Made by a program: the position numbers and the translations under genes
Source of the DNA: Candidatus Scybalocola faecipullorum
GTDB taxonomy: Bacteria; Bacillota; Clostridia; Lachnospirales; Lachnospiraceae
Assembly (NCBI GenBank): GCA_018716485.1
Contig: DVJY01000022.1
Location: 1-55,284, forward strand
Direction: 5' to 3'
Length of the DNA stretch: 55,284 nucleotides
Notes under the pieces: model-generated
The model's input: only the letters and a program-made list of their open reading frames with translations
Told to the model about the DNA's origin: nothing
The model's database searches: none
In this document: piece by piece, positions 52,354 to 55,284 of the stretch
How the letters are laid out: each line of letters begins with the position of its first letter
Numbering within the stretch: the first letter of the stretch is position 1

Positions 52354-53438
52354 AATGACACCTCGTTTTCTTTATTTTCTTCCAGTAATTTTATAAATTC
52401 ATCAAACAAAAAGTCCGTATCTTTCGGTCCGCCGCATGCTTCCGGATGGAACTGCACGGAAAAAGCCGGCATCTTTTTATATCTTAACCCTTCATTCGTC
52501 TGATCATTGACATTGACAAACAGTTCTTTTGCAATTTCATGATCAATACTTTCTGAAACTACCGCATAACCGTGATTTTGAGAGGAAATATATACAGAAC
52601 CGGTTTCAGTATTTTTCACCGGCTGATTTGCTCCTCTGTGCCCGTATTTTAATTTGGAAGTTTTAAAGCCGTGCGCCAGTGCCAGCAGCTGATGTCCCAG
52701 ACAGATGCCCATCGTCGGCAGCTTTGCCTTTATCAGTTCCTGAAGATTGGCGATCACTTCTGTATTTTCTGCCGGGTCGCCCGGGCCGTTTGTTAAAAAC
52801 AGGCCATCCGGATGCTTTTCAAGAACATCTGCCGGCGATGTATTATAAGGCATCAGCCATACGTCGCAGCCCCGCTTTACAAGCGAACGCACAATATTGT
52901 CTTTTCTTCCGAAATCAAGCATTGCCACTGTAAATCGCTTCTCCTGCGCAGGAATAAGCACCGGCTCACCGTCAGATACATGATCGACTGCAGCCGTGAT
53001 TTTATACGCCCGGATCTGCTCCAGATCTGCGCGGGCAGGATCATCTGTGATCATACCGTTCATTGTTCCGTTTTCACGGAGTACTCTTGTCAGCGCTCTC
53101 GTATCGATGCCGTAAAGTCCCGGAATATGCTTTTCCTTTAAGAATGTATCAATATCTTTTTCACATCTGAAGTTTGAAGGCGCATCACACCATTCTCTGA
53201 CAATATAAGCCGATACAGATACGCGGTCACTTTCCATATCTTCTGTCATCGTCCCGTAATTTCCGATCAGCGGAAATGTCTGCACGACAGCCTGACCGTA
53301 ATAACTCTTATCTGTCAGCGTCTCCATATAACCGGTCATCGCCGTTGTAAAAACGATTTCCGCAATGACATCTCCTTCGGCGCCAAAGGCTTTGCCCTTG
53401 AAGATCATGCCGTTTTCCAAAACCAAATATCTATCCAT
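52344..53438 (-). CDS. carA: Carbamoyl-phosphate synthase small subunit
   Basis: The glutaminase subunit that feeds ammonia to CarB. The 364-residue protein has an N-terminal small-subunit domain (about 1-170, with GYMETLTDKSYYGQAVVQTF) and a class I glutamine amidotransferase domain with the catalytic Cys in GICLGHQLLALAHG near residue 240 and His-Glu in QFHPEACGGP near 325. I chose the ATG at 53438, 10 bases after AAAGGA; a TTG at 53447 is in frame. It overlaps carB by 10 bp and follows pyrG by 37 bp. There is no PyrR-type attenuator in the gap. Confidence 0.96.
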   Translation of the reverse strand: MDRYLVLENGMIFKGKAFGAEGDVIAEIVFTTAMTGYMETLTDKSYYGQAVVQTFPLIGNYGTMTEDMESDRVSVSAYIVREWCDAPSNFRCEKDIDTFLKEKHIPGLYGIDTRALTRVLRENGTMNGMITDDPARADLEQIRAYKITAAVDHVSDGEPVLIPAQEKRFTVAMLDFGRKDNIVRSLVKRGCDVWLMPYNTSPADVLEKHPDGLFLTNGPGDPAENTEVIANLQELIKAKLPTMGICLGHQLLALAHGFKTSKLKYGHRGANQPVKNTETGSVYISSQNHGYAVVSESIDHEIAKELFVNVNDQTNEGLRYKKMPAFSVQFHPEACGGPKDTDFLFDEFIKLLEENKENEVSLCR

Positions 53439-53475
53439 GAAACCCAATTCCTTTCATTGTTTTATGTTTTGTTGA

Positions 53476-55107
<1,632 letters not shown>

Positions 55108-55113
55108 TCAATA

Positions 55114-55284
55114 TTAATGCTCATAGGTTCTTAATATATTTTGGGCAATTTCCACACGTTTTACACAGCGGTCCATCGCCTGCTTTTCAATGTAGCGGTG
55201 TGCCTCAGGCTCGCTCATCTTCAGCTGATCTACAAGCAGCCATTTGGCTCTGTCGATGATCTGAATTTCATTCATCTTATTCTT
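55114..55284 (-). CDS. ANTAR-domain response regulator, N-terminus cut by window edge
   Basis: The last 56 codons of a gene whose start lies beyond the right edge. The visible piece (IDRAKWLLVDQLKMSEPEAH, then RYIEKQAMD..VEIAQNIL) matches the ANTAR RNA-binding domain, which disrupts terminators in mRNA leaders and is often fused to a response-regulator domain. Its stop codon lies 24 bp before the pyrG start, so it could be co-transcribed with the pyrimidine genes, though ANTAR regulators usually act on nitrogen or amide genes. Confidence 0.85.
   Translation of the reverse strand, partial: KNKMNEIQIIDRAKWLLVDQLKMSEPEAHRYIEKQAMDRCVKRVEIAQNILRTYEH

Overview
The window looks like chromosomal DNA of a spore-forming, low-to-medium GC member of the Firmicutes, most like a Lachnospiraceae-type clostridium. 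The evidence is the set of sporulation genes (spoIIM, spoIIID, a spoVAE paralogue), the Gram-positive rimP-nusA-ylxR-ylxQ-infB-rbfA-nrnA-truB-ribF operon, scpA/scpB, rex, an alr-linked EndoA toxin, and Firmicutes-type AAAGGAG ribosome binding sites and TTGACA-N17-TATAAT promoters. No rRNA, tRNA, CRISPR array, insertion sequence or prophage was seen. Almost all genes lie on the minus strand. The plus-strand genes are an XdhC-like gene, the DAHP synthase, an ABC-F protein, spoIIID, a YigZ protein and an AraC-type regulator.

Layout. 1-1846: an unrecognised gene cut by the left edge, and maf. 1947-4356: a two-gene DNA-repair unit (a TIGR03915-like protein and a TIGR03916-like radical SAM protein) behind a promoter with two LexA-like palindromes; its leader holds a run of 13 G and two stem-loops. 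4396-12734: the nusA/infB translation operon, ending in ribF with a terminator. 12760-15223: an HPr-like protein without the phosphorylatable His15, and topoisomerase III. 15409-17300: a domain-permuted XdhC-like protein and two small envelope proteins. 17394-19981: condensin subunits ScpA/ScpB with a D-Ala-D-Ala carboxypeptidase. 20034-24359: a cation/proton antiporter, pyruvate kinase and DAHP synthase. 24551-26217: xerD and spoIIM. 26273-31256: yebC, then the nnr-alr-ndoA-CBS protein cluster. 31316-34971: rex, the divergent ABC-F gene, a 450-bp gene-poor stretch and spoIIID. 35034-40028: Nudix hydrolase, transglutaminase, DUF58 and MoxR genes. 40116-42769: a class A penicillin-binding protein. 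42954-46306: YigZ, AraC regulator, two-part ThrE-type exporter and a SpoVAE protein. 46410-55284: aminopeptidase P, a carB-dapF gene fusion, carA, pyrG and the end of an ANTAR regulator.

The genes are mostly core functions: translation (IF-2, NusA, RimP, RbfA, TruB), chromosome handling (ScpAB, XerD, TopB), peptidoglycan (Alr, DapF, PBP1A, DacF-like) and pyrimidine synthesis (CarAB, PyrG). No complete unknown defence-like or secretion-like system is evident. The most unusual items are the in-frame CarB-DapF fusion, the LexA-like double-operator promoter with its G13 tract in front of the radical SAM repair pair, the HPr-like protein with Asp at position 15 and Ser at 46 (a Crh-like pattern), the 60-bp tandem repeat inside infB, the XdhC protein with swapped domain order, and the EndoA toxin gene that has no recognisable antitoxin gene next to it.
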